Shown here: piece by piece, positions 1 through 9,362 of the stretch
How positions within the stretch are numbered: position 1 is the stretch's first letter
Layout of the letters: every line of letters starts with the position of its first letter
Assembly (NCBI RefSeq): GCF_000423345.1
Contig: NZ_AUHU01000003.1
Coordinates: 642,578-706,577 of the forward strand
DNA: 64,000 nucleotides
Direction: 5' to 3'
From: Marinimicrobium agarilyticum DSM 16975
Lineage (GTDB): Bacteria > Pseudomonadota > Gammaproteobacteria > Pseudomonadales > Cellvibrionaceae
Position numbers and translations under genes: made by a program
Notes under the pieces: generated by a model
Database searches by the model: none
Seen by the model: only the letters and a program-made list of their open reading frames with translations
Told to the model about the DNA's origin: nothing

Positions 1-741
1 GGGCAGTTTGGGCGCGGGGGTTTCTTCTACAACTTTCTGGTTACGTCTCTGCAGGGAGCAGTCCCGCTCGCCCAGCGCCAGAACCTTCCCCTTGCCGTCG
101 CCAAAAATCTGGACTTCCACATGGCGGGCGTTGTCGACAAAGCGCTCGAGAAACACGCCGCTGTCACTGAAAAAGTTTTGCCCGAGGCGCTTGACGCTTT
201 CAAACGCCTCCACCAGAGCGGCTTCGTCGTCACAGCGGGTCAGGCCGATGCCGCCACCGCCGGCGGTGCTTTTGAGCATCACCGGGTAGCCGATTTTTGT
301 GGCGGCGGTTTTGGCCTCGTCCAAGGAGTCGAGCAGTCCGGTGCCGGGCGTCAATGGCACGCCCGCCTTTTCGGCAATTTCACGCGACGTGTGCTTCAGA
401 CCGAACTCGCGAATCTGTTGCGGCGTGGGCCCGCAAAAGGCGATGCCGGCGGCTTCGCACTGTTCACAGAACTCGGCATTTTCGGACAGAAAGCCATAGC
501 CGGGAATGATCGCCTGGGCGCCGGTTTCTTTGGCGGCGGCGAGAATTTTATCCACCTTCAGGTAGCTGTCAGCGGCGCTTTCTCCGCCGAGGGCGATGGC
601 GATATCCGCCGCATCCACATGGGCACTGTTGCGGTCGGCATCGGAGTAAACCGCCACCGACGTAATGCCCATGCTCTTGAGCGTTTTGGCAATGCGTACC
701 GCAATTTCCCCGCGGTTGGCGATTAGGACGGTCTGTAACAT
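1..741 (-). CDS. Urea carboxylase, N-terminal biotin carboxylase part (3' end beyond window)
   Basis: Read on the minus strand from the ATG at 741, the protein begins [20 protein letters not shown], the classic start of a biotin carboxylase fold. It continues with the ATP-grasp glycine-rich loop ([10 protein letters not shown]) and the [13 protein letters not shown] and RDCSLQRR motifs. About 247 residues are visible and the frame is open at base 1, so the carboxyltransferase and biotinyl parts lie outside. It starts 62 bases after the allophanate hydrolase stop on the same strand, which points to urea carboxylase (urea + bicarbonate + ATP to allophanate) rather than acetyl-CoA or pyruvate carboxylase. 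The two genes form the ATP-dependent, nickel-independent route from urea to ammonia. A different biotin-dependent carboxylase cannot be excluded from this fragment alone. Confidence 0.85.
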   Translation of the reverse strand, partial: MLQTVLIANRGEIAVRIAKTLKSMGITSVAVYSDADRNSAHVDAADIAIALGGESAADSYLKVDKILAAAKETGAQAIIPGYGFLSENAEFCEQCEAAGIAFCGPTPQQIREFGLKHTSREIAEKAGVPLTPGTGLLDSLDEAKTAATKIGYPVMLKSTAGGGGIGLTRCDDEAALVEAFESVKRLGQNFFSDSGVFLERFVDNARHVEVQIFGDGKGKVLALGERDCSLQRRNQKVVEETPAPKLP

Positions 742-803
742 GTTCGGTCTCCGTGTCGGTCGTCGGAAAAATCTCGTCGGTCGTTCAGGTTCCGGGTGGC
801 TTG

Positions 804-2576
804 CTAGCGCTGGGCCATATAGGCGCGCCAGCCGCCCAGTTCGGTAATGTCGTCAGCGCCTTCGGTGGCGATGGTTTCGCAGATGAAGCCTTTCACCTCG
901 CGCCCGTCTTTGAGCGTCAGAGTGCCAATGCCCAGGGGCGAGGGGATCAATGCGACGAAGGAGCCAAACTGATCCACGGGAATATCCCAAAGCTCCACAA
1001 TAAGCTCGCCGCCACTTTTGGCTTTCACCAGGCCGGGTTTGGGGGGAGTGGTGTTGGGCAGTGCATACAAACGATAGTGGGAGGCGGTCACCGTGCTCTC
1101 TACAAAGCGAGCGCTGCGCTCGGTGAGTTGATAATTCAGCGGCATGCCACTCAAGTGCGCGCCCACGACGGCAAGGCGCACGTGGCCGGCCGGGGGCTCG
1201 TCGCTCGCGGCGGGCTCGGGCAGGGAAAGATCGGTGGCGCCGCGCTTCCAGGGGTAGGCGCTCTGCCAGCGCCGGCCGAAATCGGCCAGGGCACCGTCCT
1301 GCCAGGCGGGCCCGATCAGAGTAATGCCAAAGGGCAGGCCGTCACCGCGAAGACCAGCGGGCAGTGCCAGGGCGCTGCAGTCGGCCAGGTTGACGAAGTT
1401 GGTCCAGGTGCCCAGCTGGCTGTTGATACGCACCGGGTCGGCCTGTACCTGCTCAATGCTCGGCAGACGCGGCGCGGTGGGCACCAGCAAGGCGTGGACT
1501 TCAGTCATCGCGGTTTGAATGGTACGGGCGAGTTCAGCGCGTTGATATTCCGCCCGGTAGGCATCGGTGGCGCTGAATTTGGAGGCCTGCTCGATAATGC
1601 CGCGCACCACCGGGTTCATCGACTCAGCGTGTTCGGCCATGAACTCCGCAATGGCGGCATGGCGCTCGGCCACCCAGGGCCCCCCGTAGAGCAGCTGGGC
1701 GAGGGTCTGCATGGGGGTGAAGTCCATGGGTACCAGCTCGACGCCTTCGGCCTCCAGTCGCTTGAGGGCCTTCTCCCAGGCCTGTTCGGCGGCGTGATCG
1801 CCAAACCAGTCGTGCTTGTCCGGAATGCCGAAGCGAAGGGCCTTGGGCCAGTAGCGGGTCGGGCGGGGTTGGGCACGGGAATAGCCATCCGCCGGGTCAA
1901 AACCGTCCATGAGGGTAGCGACGGTCTCGGCGTCCTCCACGCTCAGGGCAAAAATCGAGACACAGTCCAGGCTTCGACAGGCCGGTACCACGCCCTTGAT
2001 ACTGAAGCGGCCCTTGGTGGGCTTGAGCCCGACCAGGTTGTTGAAACCGGCGGGCACCCGGCCCGAACCGGCGGTGTCGGTGCCCAGGCTGAAGGGCACC
2101 AGCCCCCGTGCGACCGCCACCGCTGAGCCGGAGCTGGAGCCCCCCGAGACATAGGCCGGGTCAAAGCTGTTGGGCACCGCCCCATAGGGAGAGCGGGTGC
2201 CGACCAGGCCGGTGGCGAACTGATCCAGGTTGGTCTTGGCGATGACAATGGCGCCCGCGGCCCTGAGCTTTGCCACCGTGGTGGCGTCTTCTTCGGGCGT
2301 ATAGCGAAACGCGGGGCAGGCGGCGGTGGTGGGCACGCCGGCCATATCAATGTTGTCCTTGATCACGAACGGCACCCCGTACAGGGGTTGCTCCTGAGGA
2401 GAGGTCAGCGCCTGAATCTGAGCGTCCACCTCGGCTTCGGTGAGGATATAGATCCACGCCGGGTCGTCGTCGGTGAGTTGCCCGCGCAGAGCGTGCAGGG
2501 TAGCGGTCGGGTCCAGGGCCTCGTCGCGGTAGGCCTTTTGCCAATCGCTCAGGGTCCAGCCGGTTTGTGGCGTCAT
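804..2576 (-). CDS. atzF: Allophanate hydrolase
   Basis: This 590-residue enzyme splits allophanate into two ammonia and two carbon dioxide, the second step after urea carboxylase. The amidase-signature triad is visible: Lys73 in [10 protein letters not shown], Ser147 in SGGSSSG and Ser171 in [10 protein letters not shown]. The K-S-S spacing (74 and 24 residues) matches the family. Residues from about 465 form the C-terminal domain specific to allophanate hydrolases, starting near [12 protein letters not shown]. The start at 2576 is preceded by a good AGGAG site. The gene comes first and the carboxylase second on the minus strand. A 28-base palindrome lies 14 bases upstream of the start codon. 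Length and architecture are normal for AtzF; it is a cytoplasmic enzyme. Confidence 0.95.
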   Translation of the reverse strand: MTPQTGWTLSDWQKAYRDEALDPTATLHALRGQLTDDDPAWIYILTEAEVDAQIQALTSPQEQPLYGVPFVIKDNIDMAGVPTTAACPAFRYTPEEDATTVAKLRAAGAIVIAKTNLDQFATGLVGTRSPYGAVPNSFDPAYVSGGSSSGSAVAVARGLVPFSLGTDTAGSGRVPAGFNNLVGLKPTKGRFSIKGVVPACRSLDCVSIFALSVEDAETVATLMDGFDPADGYSRAQPRPTRYWPKALRFGIPDKHDWFGDHAAEQAWEKALKRLEAEGVELVPMDFTPMQTLAQLLYGGPWVAERHAAIAEFMAEHAESMNPVVRGIIEQASKFSATDAYRAEYQRAELARTIQTAMTEVHALLVPTAPRLPSIEQVQADPVRINSQLGTWTNFVNLADCSALALPAGLRGDGLPFGITLIGPAWQDGALADFGRRWQSAYPWKRGATDLSLPEPAASDEPPAGHVRLAVVGAHLSGMPLNYQLTERSARFVESTVTASHYRLYALPNTTPPKPGLVKAKSGGELIVELWDIPVDQFGSFVALIPSPLGIGTLTLKDGREVKGFICETIATEGADDITELGGWRAYMAQR

Positions 2577-2590
2577 TGCGGCTCCTAAAA

Positions 2591-2618
2591 AATACTATCT
2601 TGTATGCAAGACGGTATT
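2591..2618. promoter_or_regulatory. Extended palindrome upstream of atzF, probable operator
   Basis: Reading 28 bases against their own reverse complement gives 22 matches. The core is CTTG-N4-CAAG (2599-2610) and the outer arms are AATAC and GTATT. It lies 14 bases before the atzF start, where a repressor would block transcription or initiation. The CTTGTATGCAAG core resembles sites of FadR-subfamily GntR regulators, but that assignment is an inference and no such regulator gene is in the window. Confidence 0.55.
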
Positions 2619-2963
2619 CAGCAGGAACTGTGCCAGCGCTCGACGCTGGTCGCTCGGGGGTGAGAAAGCCTTGTAAAAACAGGGCGTTAGGTCCTTTCCT
2701 TGGCGAGAGGGTAAAGCGGAAAACGGTGGAGTTGGCGGATCGGGTGCGCTCCGTTTGGGCAGGGCCGCCTTCGGATGGGCAATGCTGGTGCAAAAATCGG
2801 TGAGAGAGTCGGGGTCGACAGCGGCGTGCGATAGGGACAGAAGGCGTTCGCTCACGACGAGGGTGCTCCCGATCGGGGGCGGATTCACCTCACGGGTAGT
2901 TTTTCAACCACCGGCTAGGTTACATTGCAGAAACTTTACCAAAAGGTCGACGAGGAAGAGCCA
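2619..2963. other. Divergent intergenic region between atzF and dgt
   Basis: This stretch has no credible gene. It should hold the start regions of two divergent units, the urea operon on the minus strand and dgt on the plus strand. The dgt ribosome binding site GAGGAAG is at 2952-2958. I see no strong consensus -35/-10 pair and no clear terminator. The short reading frames here lack coding character. Confidence 0.5.
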
Positions 2964-4328
2964 ATGGCAATGAATTGGGAGCAACTGTTGTGCGCGCATC
3001 GGCTTGGACGACGGCCGGCGAAAAGTGAAGAGGGGCGTTCTCCGTTTTACTCCGATCACGACAAAATAGTTTTCTCCGGGGCTTTTAGACGACTGGCCCG
3101 CAAAACCCAGGTGCACCCGTTGGCTGCTAACGACCATGTGCACAATCGCCTGACCCATAGCCTTGAAGTGGCCTGCGTCGGCCGAACGCTCGGGATGCGG
3201 GTGGGCAACGCCCTGCAGGCCAGGGGCGAGTTGCCCCAGCCGCTGGTGCCGACCGATATTGGCGACATTGTGCAGTCCAGTTGCCTCGCCCACGATATTG
3301 GCAATCCGCCGTTCGGACATACCGGTGAAGAAGCCATTCGCAACTGGTTTCAAAAGGAAGGCCGGGTCTACCTCAAGGATTTGAGTGAAGCCGAGCGCGA
3401 CGATGTCCGGTTGTTTGAGGGCAACGCTCAGAGCCTTCGGGTACTGACCACCCTCGAATACTACCAATACGAAGAGGGCATGCGCCTGACCTACGCCACG
3501 CTGGCTTCTTCCATCAAATACCCCTGGACCGCCACACCCAGTGTTCAGAATCAGCGACCCAAAAATAATAAGTACGGCGTGTTTCAGACCGAGCTCGATT
3601 ACTTTCATGAGATCGCCCGCGAAACCGGCCTGCTGCCCGTGGGCGAGAACTGGTACTGTCGCCATCCGCTGGTCTACCTGATGGAGGCCGCCGACGATTT
3701 TTGCTACGGCATTCTGGACCTGGAGGATGGTCTGGAAATGGGCATTCTCGCCTGGCCGGAAATTTACGAGATTCTGCGCAAGGTGATTCAACCGGCCCAG
3801 ATTCCCGAACTGGAACGCAATCTGGCCCGAGTCGATGATGGCCGTAAGCCCGCGATTTTGCGGGGCAAAGTGATCGAGGCGCTGATCGACTCGGGTACTG
3901 ACGCGTTTATGCGACACCGGTCGGACTTTCTCGCCGGGCGCGTTGAGGGCGACTTGATTTCTCTGTGCGATGACAATGTCCGCGAGGCGGTGCAGGGGGC
4001 AAAAGATCTCGCCAAGCAGCGTATTTTCAACCACGCCAAGCGCGTCGAGCTGGAAATCGGGGCTTACAATACCATCGGCACTCTGCTTGGTACCCTGTGT
4101 GGTGCGGTTGATGCGTTGTTGGGCGACCCCGAGCGGGCGACCTACAAAGACGACCGGGTGCTGGCCTTGATCGGCGACAACAACTTTCACCCCTCCGTTT
4201 TTGCCAAAACCGGTCGCTACAAATACCAGGCCCTGATGGCGGTGATCGACTACATCAGCGGCATGACCGACAATTACGCCACCAACCTGGCGAAACAGTT
4301 CAATGGCATGGGCGAGGTGCGTTACTGA
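2964..4328 (+). CDS. dgt: Deoxyguanosinetriphosphate triphosphohydrolase
   Basis: The enzyme hydrolyses dGTP (often other dNTPs) to the nucleoside and triphosphate, affecting nucleotide pools. The HD-superfamily metal site is clear: HNRLTHSLEV followed by SSCLAHDIGNPPFGHTGEEA, the diagnostic dGTPase block. The frame extends upstream to a TTG at 2925, but the ATG at 2964 follows GAGGAAG by five bases and gives a normal N-terminus (MAMNWEQLL), 454 residues. The downstream VanZ-like gene starts directly after this stop codon, so the two are co-transcribed. Some HD dNTPases act against phage, but nothing around this gene looks like a defence locus, and a housekeeping role is the simpler reading. 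Confidence 0.93.
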   Translation: MAMNWEQLLCAHRLGRRPAKSEEGRSPFYSDHDKIVFSGAFRRLARKTQVHPLAANDHVHNRLTHSLEVACVGRTLGMRVGNALQARGELPQPLVPTDIGDIVQSSCLAHDIGNPPFGHTGEEAIRNWFQKEGRVYLKDLSEAERDDVRLFEGNAQSLRVLTTLEYYQYEEGMRLTYATLASSIKYPWTATPSVQNQRPKNNKYGVFQTELDYFHEIARETGLLPVGENWYCRHPLVYLMEAADDFCYGILDLEDGLEMGILAWPEIYEILRKVIQPAQIPELERNLARVDDGRKPAILRGKVIEALIDSGTDAFMRHRSDFLAGRVEGDLISLCDDNVREAVQGAKDLAKQRIFNHAKRVELEIGAYNTIGTLLGTLCGAVDALLGDPERATYKDDRVLALIGDNNFHPSVFAKTGRYKYQALMAVIDYISGMTDNYATNLAKQFNGMGEVRY

Positions 4329-5261
4329 ATGAGCCAGGCCTTTGTTTTGCGCTGGCATACTCGCGATGTGTTGTTGCTGCTGGTACTGCTGGCCTCACCC
4401 TTGTTTTTTATTGGCGGTCCTGATTGGTTGGCGCCCCCGGTGATACGGGAACTTTGGAGTCAGGGGCACTGGCTGTTCTTTGCCTGCCTGTTCTTCTGGT
4501 GGCAGGCGCGCTGGACGCTGACACATCCACGACAGTGGTTGTTGGCGACCCTCGCCGTGCTGCTCGTCAGTGCCTTGATCGAAGGGGCGCAGACGCTGGT
4601 AGGGCGTCAGGCCGGGTGGAACGACGTACTGTGCAATGTCACCGGCACGTGGCTCGGTCTGTTCTGGGGCCAGCGGGCCGAGCGCCGAGTCTGGCTCGGG
4701 CGCGTGATCGCGGTGGGCTTGGTGCTCTGGCAGGTGAAAGTGGTGCTCGCGGTCGGATTGGCGCAATGGCATCAGCAGCATCAGTTCCCGGTGCTGGGCG
4801 ATTTTGAAAGCCGCTGGGATATGCCGTTTTGGGAAGGGCGGGTCGAGCGGGTTCCGGCACCCGTCGCCGAGGGTCGCTACAGCCTGGCATTTGAGGTGGG
4901 CGGTGACAATACTGCTTCACGTTACTCGGGCGTGCATCTCAAGCAACTGCCCGGAGACTGGCGAGGCTATCAGGCATTGGCCCTGTCACTGTATAACCCG
5001 GTCGAATCTCCCCTTGCCATGACGCTTCGCATTAATGACACCCAGCACGACCGGGGGGAGGGGGCGTTCAGTGATCGTTACAACGGGCGCCTTCAGCTTG
5101 AGCCGGGCTGGAACCACTACCGCATCGACCTCCAGACCGTTGAGCAGGCACCCGAGCAGCGCGATATGAATCTCGCGAGCGTTGAACGTTTGCTACTCTT
5201 CGCCACAGACATTGAGCAAAGTCGTTGGCTTTACCTTGATAACCTGCGGCTCGAGCGCTAG
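4329..5261 (+). CDS. VanZ-like membrane protein with C-terminal carbohydrate-binding-like domain
   Basis: The 310-residue protein starts at the base after the dgt stop codon. Residues 1 to about 145 hold about five hydrophobic segments. A VanZ-like pattern lies in the third and fourth: ALIEGAQTLVGRQAGWNDVL then NVTGTWLG. Residues about 155-310 form a soluble beta-rich domain with aromatic and NDTQHDRGEG/YNGRLQLEPG features. These resemble CIA30 or galactose-binding-like folds, and the domain would probably face the periplasm. The function of such fusions is not known to me. The domain's general look recalls the periplasmic part of the membrane AraC regulator at 34397-35572. Co-transcription with dgt looks positional rather than functional. 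Confidence 0.7.
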   Translation: MSQAFVLRWHTRDVLLLLVLLASPLFFIGGPDWLAPPVIRELWSQGHWLFFACLFFWWQARWTLTHPRQWLLATLAVLLVSALIEGAQTLVGRQAGWNDVLCNVTGTWLGLFWGQRAERRVWLGRVIAVGLVLWQVKVVLAVGLAQWHQQHQFPVLGDFESRWDMPFWEGRVERVPAPVAEGRYSLAFEVGGDNTASRYSGVHLKQLPGDWRGYQALALSLYNPVESPLAMTLRINDTQHDRGEGAFSDRYNGRLQLEPGWNHYRIDLQTVEQAPEQRDMNLASVERLLLFATDIEQSRWLYLDNLRLER

Positions 5262-5314
5262 CTCACCGTGATAGCACCGCGGGTGGCACTCAAAGAAAAA
5301 GGGAACACGGAATT

Positions 5315-7153
5315 ATGAGCCGGGAACAACTACTGATTCTCACCATTCTCGCCGCCAGTATTGGGCTATTCCTGTGGGGCCGTTGGCGGCACGACATGGT
5401 GGCGCTGGCGGCGTTGCTCGCCTGCGTCTTTACCGGCCTGATTCCGGGCAACGAAGCCTTTGTCGGCTTTGGCCACGGCGCGGTGGTCACGGTGGCCTGT
5501 GTGCTGATTCTGAGCCGCGGCCTCCAGACCACTGGCGCCATCGATGTGATGGCACAAAAGCTGTTGCCGCAAAAGGCCGGCCTTGGCGTCGGTATCGCGG
5601 CCCTGACCGCCCTGGGAGCGGTGCTCTCCGCCTTTATGAACAACGTCGGGGCCCTGGCACTGCTGATGCCGGTGGCGCTGCAGCTCGCCCGTAAGCAGGA
5701 AGTGGCTCCGGGTAAAGTGCTGATGCCCCTGGCCTTCGGCACCATCCTGGGGGGTATGACCACGCTGATCGGTACCCCGCCCAACCTGATCGTCTCCAGC
5801 TTTCGCGCCGACCTGGGCGAGGGCCCCTTTCGCATGTTTGACTACACCCCCGTCGGTGCCCTGGTCGCCCTCAGCGGCGTGGTGTTCATTACGTTGGTCG
5901 GCTGGCGTCTGGTGCCCAAGCGGGAACCGGCGGGGGCAGACAGTTTCGATACCGGCAGTTATCTGACCGAAGTCCGGGTCACGGAAAAGAACAAGATCGT
6001 GGGCAAGCGGCTGTCCGAGGCCGAGGCGCTGCTCAATGAGGACGAAGCGCAAATCGTCGGGCTGGTGCGCAATGACCTGCGCGTCCAGGCGCCGCACCCG
6101 GGCCGGGTTCTGCGCGAGGGGGATATCCTCGTGCTGGAGGCCGAGCCTGAAGCCCTCTCCTCGGTGCTGTCGGGGCTCGGCCTGGCGCTGGAAGAGAATG
6201 TGGAGGCTGAGGAAGTCGCCGAAGAAGAGAAAGCGGTCCAGGAAAGGTCTCCCGATGAGGAGAAACCGGAGAAAGAAAAACCGGAAAAGGATGAAAGTGA
6301 CATCACCCTGCAGGAATGGGTGGCATTGCCTGATTCCACGCTCCTCGGTCGCAGCGCCAGCGATATTCAGCTGCGCAGTCGCTTTGGTATCAACCTGCTT
6401 GCCGTTTCCCGCCAGGGACAGCGTTCGGTCAAACGGCTGCGCTCCATCCGGGTGCGGGCGGGCGATGTGCTGTTGTTGCAAGGCGGGAGTGACGCCATTA
6501 ATGCCTTTGGGCGAGCCTTTGGCTGCATTCCCCTGGCTGAGCGCTCCATTGGGGTGCCGGATAAAGGCAAGGCCGCTCTGGCGGTGGGCATCATGGCGCT
6601 GGCCATTCTCGCGGCCGCCCTGGGGCTTGTGCCGGCGGCCGTGTCCTTTGCGGCGGGGGTGCTCGCGTTTATGGCCACTGGCGTGGTGCCTCTTCGCTCC
6701 GTCTACCAGGCCGTAGACTGGCCGGTGATCGTGCTGCTGGGGGCGATGATCCCGGTGGCCGGGGTAATGGCCAGCACCGGTGCGGCCGATCTCGTGGCGC
6801 GGCAGATGCTGGAGAATGTGGCTCAGGGCAACCCCGTGGCGGCGGTGGTGATCGTGATGGTGATCACCATGACCCTCTCCGATTTTATGAACAACGCCGC
6901 CACGGCGGCGGTCATGTGTCAGATCGCGATCAGCAGTGCCGCCGTGCTGGGGGTGAACCCGGACACATTGCTGATGGCGGTGGCTATCGGGGCCTCCTGC
7001 TCCTTTCTGACGCCCATAGGCCATCAGAACAACACTCTGATCCTGGGGCCGGGTGGCTTCCGCTTTGGCGACTACTGGCGTCTCGGGCTGCCCATGGAGA
7101 TCATTGTGGTGCTGGTGGGCACGCCGTTATTGCTGTGGGTCTGGCCCCTCTGA
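5315..7153 (+). CDS. SLC13-type (DASS) permease with two TrkA-C domains
   Basis: This 612-residue inner-membrane permease has two hydrophobic halves (about 1-200 and 415-612). Each carries the repeated NNVGALALLMP/NNAATAAVM-type hairpin of the DASS/ArsB-like fold. Between them lie two RCK_C (TrkA-C) domains, at about 215-290 and 335-400, which in relatives bind a ligand to regulate transport. The two are joined by an unusually acidic, repetitive linker around 296-330 (EEKPEKEKPEKDE). Substrates in this family include sulfate, dicarboxylates and cations, and the sequence alone does not decide. The gene stands between the dgt operon and a zincin-like gene, with no obvious metabolic partner. Confidence 0.85.
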   Translation: MSREQLLILTILAASIGLFLWGRWRHDMVALAALLACVFTGLIPGNEAFVGFGHGAVVTVACVLILSRGLQTTGAIDVMAQKLLPQKAGLGVGIAALTALGAVLSAFMNNVGALALLMPVALQLARKQEVAPGKVLMPLAFGTILGGMTTLIGTPPNLIVSSFRADLGEGPFRMFDYTPVGALVALSGVVFITLVGWRLVPKREPAGADSFDTGSYLTEVRVTEKNKIVGKRLSEAEALLNEDEAQIVGLVRNDLRVQAPHPGRVLREGDILVLEAEPEALSSVLSGLGLALEENVEAEEVAEEEKAVQERSPDEEKPEKEKPEKDESDITLQEWVALPDSTLLGRSASDIQLRSRFGINLLAVSRQGQRSVKRLRSIRVRAGDVLLLQGGSDAINAFGRAFGCIPLAERSIGVPDKGKAALAVGIMALAILAAALGLVPAAVSFAAGVLAFMATGVVPLRSVYQAVDWPVIVLLGAMIPVAGVMASTGAADLVARQMLENVAQGNPVAAVVIVMVITMTLSDFMNNAATAAVMCQIAISSAAVLGVNPDTLLMAVAIGASCSFLTPIGHQNNTLILGPGGFRFGDYWRLGLPMEIIVVLVGTPLLLWVWPL

Positions 7154-7223
7154 GGGGGTCCGGTTGGTGAATCGGCCCCATTTCCGTCATACTGTCGGTC
7201 CGTTTTGCTGAAAAACCAACTTC

Positions 7224-8039
7224 ATGACCGCATGTAATGGGGAGAAGAGTACCGCTCGCGCGGGCTCCTCGCTGCTGACACGCCGTTTTCACCGCAGTGC
7301 CGCGCCGGCTACCGCCGAAACGGGGCGCACCTTTCTGGATATCCGTCGCCGTTTTCAGTTTCGCTCCATTACGCTGGGGCGCTGGGTCTCCGACGCGGAG
7401 AAGCAGCGCGCCGCTGACCTGTTTTACGGCGCCCTGTGTGATTTGATGGCTATACTGGAAGGACCGGAAACGCTGATTTCCCTGCGTGGTTCCCTGGCGC
7501 TGCAATACGGCAAGGGTGGGCAACGGGGCGTCGCGGCGCATTATGAGCCTGCTACCCACACCTTCGCCCTGGCAAAGAATGCGGGGCCGGGCAGTATCGC
7601 CCACGAATGGTTTCACGCCTTTGATCATTACATTTGTGAAAAGGCGTTTTGCGCCGGCAGGGGCTTCGGCTCCAAGGCTTGGCTGGCCAACGCCGAGGCG
7701 TTGAGTCATCCGCTGAACGAGCGCTTGCGTAATTGTTACCAAGCCGTGTTATTGAATGAACAGGGCACCCGGCCAAGCGAATTGTTCGAACAGTCCGCCG
7801 CGCAGGACAAACGCCTTGGGACGGTTTACTACGCCCTGCCCGAAGAGCTTTGCGCCCGCGCGTTCGAAGCGTTTGTGCAGGACGCGCCGATCAAAAATTC
7901 GTTTCTGGTGCAGGGCACCCGACAGTCTGAAGAAGCGCAGCTTGGCTTGTACCCGAGCGGCACTCAGCGCGAGCGTATTAACGCCGCCTTTACCGATTAC
8001 TTTACCCACCTTGGGCGTGCGCTTTACGCGCCCGCCTGA
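7224..8039 (+). CDS. CLCA_X/LPD1-like protein with HExxH zincin motif
   Basis: The 271-residue protein contains HEWFHAFDHY near residue 131. This is an HExxH motif of the kind found in zinc metallopeptidases and in LPD1-like domains attached to large polyvalent proteins. The N-terminal third (LDIRRRFQFRSITLGRWV) and the C-terminus (NAAFTDYFTHLGRALY) match my recollection of the small proteins annotated as CLCA_X family. No signal peptide or membrane segment is visible, so it is probably cytoplasmic. It ends 22 bases before the aminotransferase and may share its transcript. Proteolytic activity is an inference from the motif, and the biological role is unknown. Confidence 0.6.
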   Translation: MTACNGEKSTARAGSSLLTRRFHRSAAPATAETGRTFLDIRRRFQFRSITLGRWVSDAEKQRAADLFYGALCDLMAILEGPETLISLRGSLALQYGKGGQRGVAAHYEPATHTFALAKNAGPGSIAHEWFHAFDHYICEKAFCAGRGFGSKAWLANAEALSHPLNERLRNCYQAVLLNEQGTRPSELFEQSAAQDKRLGTVYYALPEELCARAFEAFVQDAPIKNSFLVQGTRQSEEAQLGLYPSGTQRERINAAFTDYFTHLGRALYAPA

Positions 8040-8061
8040 AGGGACAACAGGAGATTGACTT

Positions 8062-9351
8062 GTGAGCAAAGAGAAAGAAACCAATGAGAGCTTGAAGGCC
8101 CTGAAAGACCGCTATGTAGCGGCCGGGGCGGCCAGCCCCAACAACCAGTTTGCCGATCACGCCGAAAATTCGGAACTCTGGGATGCCGATGGCAAGCGCA
8201 TGATCGATTTCGCCGGCGGTATCGGCGTGTTGAATATCGGTCATCGCCATCCCAAGGTGGTGGCAGCGGTGAAAGCGCAGCTGGATAAGCTGATGCATAC
8301 CTGCCAGACCGTTATGCCGTATGAAGGTTACGTGAAAGTGGCCGAAGCGATCAGCAAGGTGGCGCCCGTGCGCGGCCATGCCAAAGTGATGCTGGCCAAC
8401 TCCGGCGCGGAAGCGGTTGAGAACGCACTGAAAATTGCCCGCGCCGCCACCGGCCGCACCAACGTGATCTGTTTCGACGGTGGCTACCACGGCCGTACCT
8501 TCATGACCATGGCCATGAATGGCAAGGTCAACCCCTACCAGGGCGATTTCGGCCCCATGCCCGGTATGGTATTCCGCGCTCCGTTCCCCGTGCCTTATCA
8601 TGGCATGAGTGAAGAGCAGGCACTGCGCGGCCTGGAAATGACCCTGAAAACCGATTCCAACCCCAAAGACACCGCCGCCATCTTTATCGAGCCGGTGCTG
8701 GGCGAAGGCGGTTTTTACGCGGCCTCCCCGAGCTTTCTCAAAGCGGTGCGCGAGATCTGTGACGAGCACGGCATTCTGATGATTGTGGATGAAGTGCAGA
8801 GCGGTTTCGGCCGCACCGGGAAAATGTTCGCCATTGAGCACAGCGGCGTTGAGCCGGACATGATGACCATGGCCAAGAGCATGGCCGATGGTATGCCGAT
8901 CTCGGCCGTGGTCGGCACCGACAAACACATGGACAGCTCAGGCCCCAACTCCCTGGGTGGCACCTACACCGGCAGCCCGGTCGCCTGTGCGGCGGTTCTG
9001 GCCGTGATGGATGTGTTTAAAGAAGAAGACATTCTGGGAATGAGCCAGCGCCTGGGTGAGAAGCTGGCGAAGCGTTTCGCTAAATGGCAGGAACAGTTTG
9101 AGTTCGTGGACAATGGCCGCAACCTGGGTGCCATGGCCGCGTTCGAGCTGGTCACTGACAAGAAGGGCCGCGAGCCGCGGCCCGATCTGGCGGCGGCTAT
9201 TCTCAAAAAGAGTAAGGAGAAAGGCCTGATTCTGCTCAGCTGCGGCATGCACGGCAACTCCATCCGCTTCCTGATGCCCGTCACCATTCAGGACGAGGTC
9301 CTCGAAGAAGGGCTGAATATTGTGGAAGAGGCGCTCTCCGAGCTGGCCTGA
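8062..9351 (+). CDS. gabT: 4-aminobutyrate-type class III aminotransferase
   Basis: This 429-residue PLP enzyme transfers the omega-amino group of GABA or a similar omega-amino acid to 2-oxoglutarate. Family features are NSGAEAVENALKIAR, the cofactor-binding GGYHGRT, the EPVLGEGGF acidic motif, DEVQSGFGRTG and the Schiff-base Lys272 in MAKSMADGMP. The start is a GTG at 8062, eight bases after AGGAG; no in-frame ATG fits better. Length and motifs agree with GabT/PuuE. Without a neighbouring succinate semialdehyde dehydrogenase, the exact substrate (GABA, 5-aminovalerate, beta-alanine) stays open. A strong hairpin terminator follows 11 bases after the stop. Confidence 0.88.
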   Translation: MSKEKETNESLKALKDRYVAAGAASPNNQFADHAENSELWDADGKRMIDFAGGIGVLNIGHRHPKVVAAVKAQLDKLMHTCQTVMPYEGYVKVAEAISKVAPVRGHAKVMLANSGAEAVENALKIARAATGRTNVICFDGGYHGRTFMTMAMNGKVNPYQGDFGPMPGMVFRAPFPVPYHGMSEEQALRGLEMTLKTDSNPKDTAAIFIEPVLGEGGFYAASPSFLKAVREICDEHGILMIVDEVQSGFGRTGKMFAIEHSGVEPDMMTMAKSMADGMPISAVVGTDKHMDSSGPNSLGGTYTGSPVACAAVLAVMDVFKEEDILGMSQRLGEKLAKRFAKWQEQFEFVDNGRNLGAMAAFELVTDKKGREPRPDLAAAILKKSKEKGLILLSCGMHGNSIRFLMPVTIQDEVLEEGLNIVEEALSELA

Positions 9352-9362
9352 TTCCGCTGCAT

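Noticed and set aside
121..2126. Long plus-strand reading frames opposite the urea genes
   Set aside because: They are antisense to genes with complete catalytic motifs and have no protein family character; GC-rich DNA gives such frames often.
2964..4328. dGTPase as part of an anti-phage system
   Set aside because: No defence genes, mobile element or GC anomaly around it; motifs are of the ordinary dgt type.
5366..7024. A 552-residue minus-strand frame through the permease gene
   Set aside because: His- and Gln-rich with no domain, and exactly antisense to a well-supported permease.
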